NCBI GenBank assembly: GCA_020849325.1
Contig: JADLGL010000094.1
Coordinates: forward strand, 1 to 52,272
DNA: 52,272 bases
Reading direction: 5' to 3'
Source of the DNA: Bauldia sp.
Lineage (GTDB): Bacteria > Pseudomonadota > Alphaproteobacteria > Rhizobiales > Kaistiaceae
In this document: one piece after another, positions 51,104-52,272 of the stretch
Numbering within the stretch: position 1 is the first letter of the stretch
Layout of the letters: every line of letters begins with the position of its first letter
Notes under the pieces: model-generated
What the model was told of the DNA's origin: nothing
The model's input: only the letters and a program-made list of their open reading frames with translations
The model's database searches: none
Made by a program: the position numbers and the translations under genes

Positions 51104-51910
51104 ATGCGATCGGTTAGCCTGATGAAGTGGATCGTCGGTGCGGCAGTCGTCGCGGCCGGCACGGCGGTGTGGGCACAGGAGGTGGTGCAGGCCACCGTCG
51201 ACCCCGAAGTACCGGCCGCCGACGCCACGCACGTGGCCGTCCTGGCGGGTGAGAACGAGGTGCCGCCGGTCACGACGACCGGCACCGGCATGGCCTGGAT
51301 CGCCTTCGATCCGGCAACCAACCTCGTCGCCTGGACCGTCGAGTTCGAAGGCCTCACCGGCGATGCGACGGGCGCCCACTTCCACGGCCCGGCCGAGCCC
51401 GGTGCCAATGCCGGGGTCGCGATCTCGCTGGTTGCCGCGGGAGCGCCGGTCTCGAGCCCGCTCCAGGGCACCGCGACGCTCACCGCGGCCCAGGCCGCCG
51501 AGTTCACCGCCGGTCAGTGGTACGTCAACATCCACACCGCGGCGAATGCGGGCGGCGAGATCCGCGGGCAGGTGGTGGCCGCCGAGGCCGCTGCCGCCGA
51601 TGCCGGCGGGGCAGGGGATGCGGACGCCATGGCGGCGCTGATGGCCGCCGGGCAGCCCCTCTACGACCGCAATTGCGGCGCCTGCCACGGCAATGCCGGT
51701 CAGGGCGGCAACGGCGTCACGCTGGCCGGCTTCAGCGCCCTCGCCGACGCGCGGGCGGTGATCGCCCAGATCGTCTATGGCGGCACGTTCATGCCCGCCT
51801 TCCCGCAGCTCACGCGCCCGGAGATCGCGGCGATCGCGACCTACGTCCGCAACGCGTTCGGCAACAGTTTCGGCATCGTCACCGAGGCGGACGTCGCGCC
51901 GATCAAGTAG
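51104..51910 (+). CDS. CHRD domain-cytochrome c fusion
   Basis: 268 residues from ATG 51104, seven bases after GGAG (ATG 51098 abuts it). The signal peptide ends AVWAQ. Residues about 40-160 form a CHRD beta-domain ('VAVLAGENEVPPVTTTGTGM', 'AHFHGPAEPGANAGVAISL', 'GQWYVNIHTAANAGGEIRGQ'). An Ala-rich linker leads to a monohaem cytochrome c with CGACH and distal Met in 'FMPAFPQLTRPEI'. The CHRD domain is a secreted fold of unknown ligand. Placed divergent to the PQQ dehydrogenase, it is a plausible electron acceptor with an added binding or docking module. Confidence 0.88.
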   Translation: MRSVSLMKWIVGAAVVAAGTAVWAQEVVQATVDPEVPAADATHVAVLAGENEVPPVTTTGTGMAWIAFDPATNLVAWTVEFEGLTGDATGAHFHGPAEPGANAGVAISLVAAGAPVSSPLQGTATLTAAQAAEFTAGQWYVNIHTAANAGGEIRGQVVAAEAAAADAGGAGDADAMAALMAAGQPLYDRNCGACHGNAGQGGNGVTLAGFSALADARAVIAQIVYGGTFMPAFPQLTRPEIAAIATYVRNAFGNSFGIVTEADVAPIK

Positions 51911-51991
51911 CGGCTTTCGGCGGCGCCTCCCGCGCGGCGAGGCGGGTGGTCCGACGCATCCGCATCGTTCCCGACCCGAAAGGCATTTTTG

Positions 51992-52140
51992 CCTCTCCCC
52001 GATCGGGGAGAGGCCGTCGCAGCCTGGTGAGCGAAGCGAACCTGGCGAGAAGGGTGAGGGGCGCCGGGAGCGAGTCTCTGCGGGCGGCGCCCCATCACCC
52101 TCGTCGCCAAGCTCAGAAGCCCGCTCCCGCACGGGGCGAG
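51992..52140. repeat. GC-rich palindromic intergenic repeat, second unit
   Basis: A 22-bp perfect palindrome of CCTCTCCCCGA and its complement at 51992-52013, then 'agaagggtgagggg', and after about 70 bases a partner segment 'catcaccctcgtcgccaag' with 'ggggcgagg'. It is a relative of the unit at 4361-4545. It lies between the cytochrome gene and a convergent gene and may terminate both. Confidence 0.55.
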
Positions 52141-52176
52141 GAAAACGGGCGATCCCTCAGAGCCTGCGCGAATCCA

Positions 52177-52272
52177 CTAATTGCGGGCCGGCGCCGCCGG
52201 ATGCGAGGCGCGTTCGGCTTCTTCGCGGGCTTTCCGGCGGGGATAGGTGAGGAAGCGCCAGGCGTAGACGGC
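52177..52272 (-). CDS. Partial CDS, C-terminal end only
   Basis: Thirty-one codons and a TAG stop, open to the window edge, so the start lies outside. Translated: 'AVYAWRFLTYPRRKAREEAE' then a short Ala/Pro tail. The first residues look like the end of a transmembrane helix followed by a basic cytosolic tail. Too short to identify. Confidence 0.55.
   Translation of the reverse strand, partial: AVYAWRFLTYPRRKAREEAERASHPAAPARN

Noticed and set aside
1-52272. tRNA, rRNA, transposase, integrase or phage genes
   Set aside because: Scanned for by eye; no cloverleaf-like segment with a GTTCGA arm in proper context and no recombinase motifs were found.

Overview
This is a high-GC (by eye about 70%), densely coding bacterial chromosome segment with third codon positions almost always G or C. 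It looks like an alphaproteobacterium, most likely Hyphomicrobiales (Rhizobiales). The pointers are palindromic intergenic elements of the type 'gagcatgatc...gatcatgctc' known from rhizobia and relatives, two LexA boxes of the alphaproteobacterial GTTC-N7-GTTC type, a twin-arginine exported intradiol dioxygenase, TctC-type solute-binding proteins, and an mxa-like PQQ dehydrogenase cluster. I see no rRNA, tRNA, CRISPR array, transposase, integrase or phage gene. The many long ORFs antisense to real genes are GC-skew shadows.

Layout. 1-4319: end of an outer-membrane barrel gene, a small cytochrome c lipoprotein, purA and a Pro-rich membrane protein. 4320-10760: small membrane proteins, an ABC exporter pair and two tandem secreted paralogues of unknown function. 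10943-16244: small membrane and zinc-ribbon proteins, a ClpP-like membrane protein, an SOS-controlled small gene with an apparently leaderless promoter, the dioxygenase and an acetyltransferase. 16395-28754: a rhomboid protease, then the most unusual region. It holds a TctA-TctB fusion permease, an ATP-grasp enzyme, three consecutive [TctC-like binding protein + divergent methyltransferase] pairs, and on the far side a DDAH/amidinotransferase-fold enzyme and a second ATP-grasp protein. 28880-32735: a three-gene phosphorelay (REC-MarR regulator, single-domain REC, 7TM-PAS histidine kinase). 32975-36454: secreted proteins and a LexA-controlled DNA polymerase IV. 36638-39107: a polar amino acid ABC importer. 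39383-40444: a REC-like/Crp regulator. 40837-51910: an mxa-like cluster (MoxR ATPase, giant double-VWA protein, membrane protein, MxaJ-like binding protein, PQQ dehydrogenase) with a divergent CHRD-cytochrome c. The window ends inside an unidentified gene.

How parts fit. The binding-protein/methyltransferase array resembles a modular uptake locus: one permease could accept several periplasmic binders, each co-translated with its own cytosolic methyltransferase, with ATP-grasp and guanidine-type enzymes beside it. That coupling is inference. The mxa-like cluster suggests periplasmic oxidation by a PQQ enzyme that passes electrons to a c-type cytochrome, with MoxR/VWA proteins helping maturation. 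It lacks the DUF58 partner usual next to MoxR, and the PQQ enzyme has an atypical metal site when compared with methanol dehydrogenases from memory.
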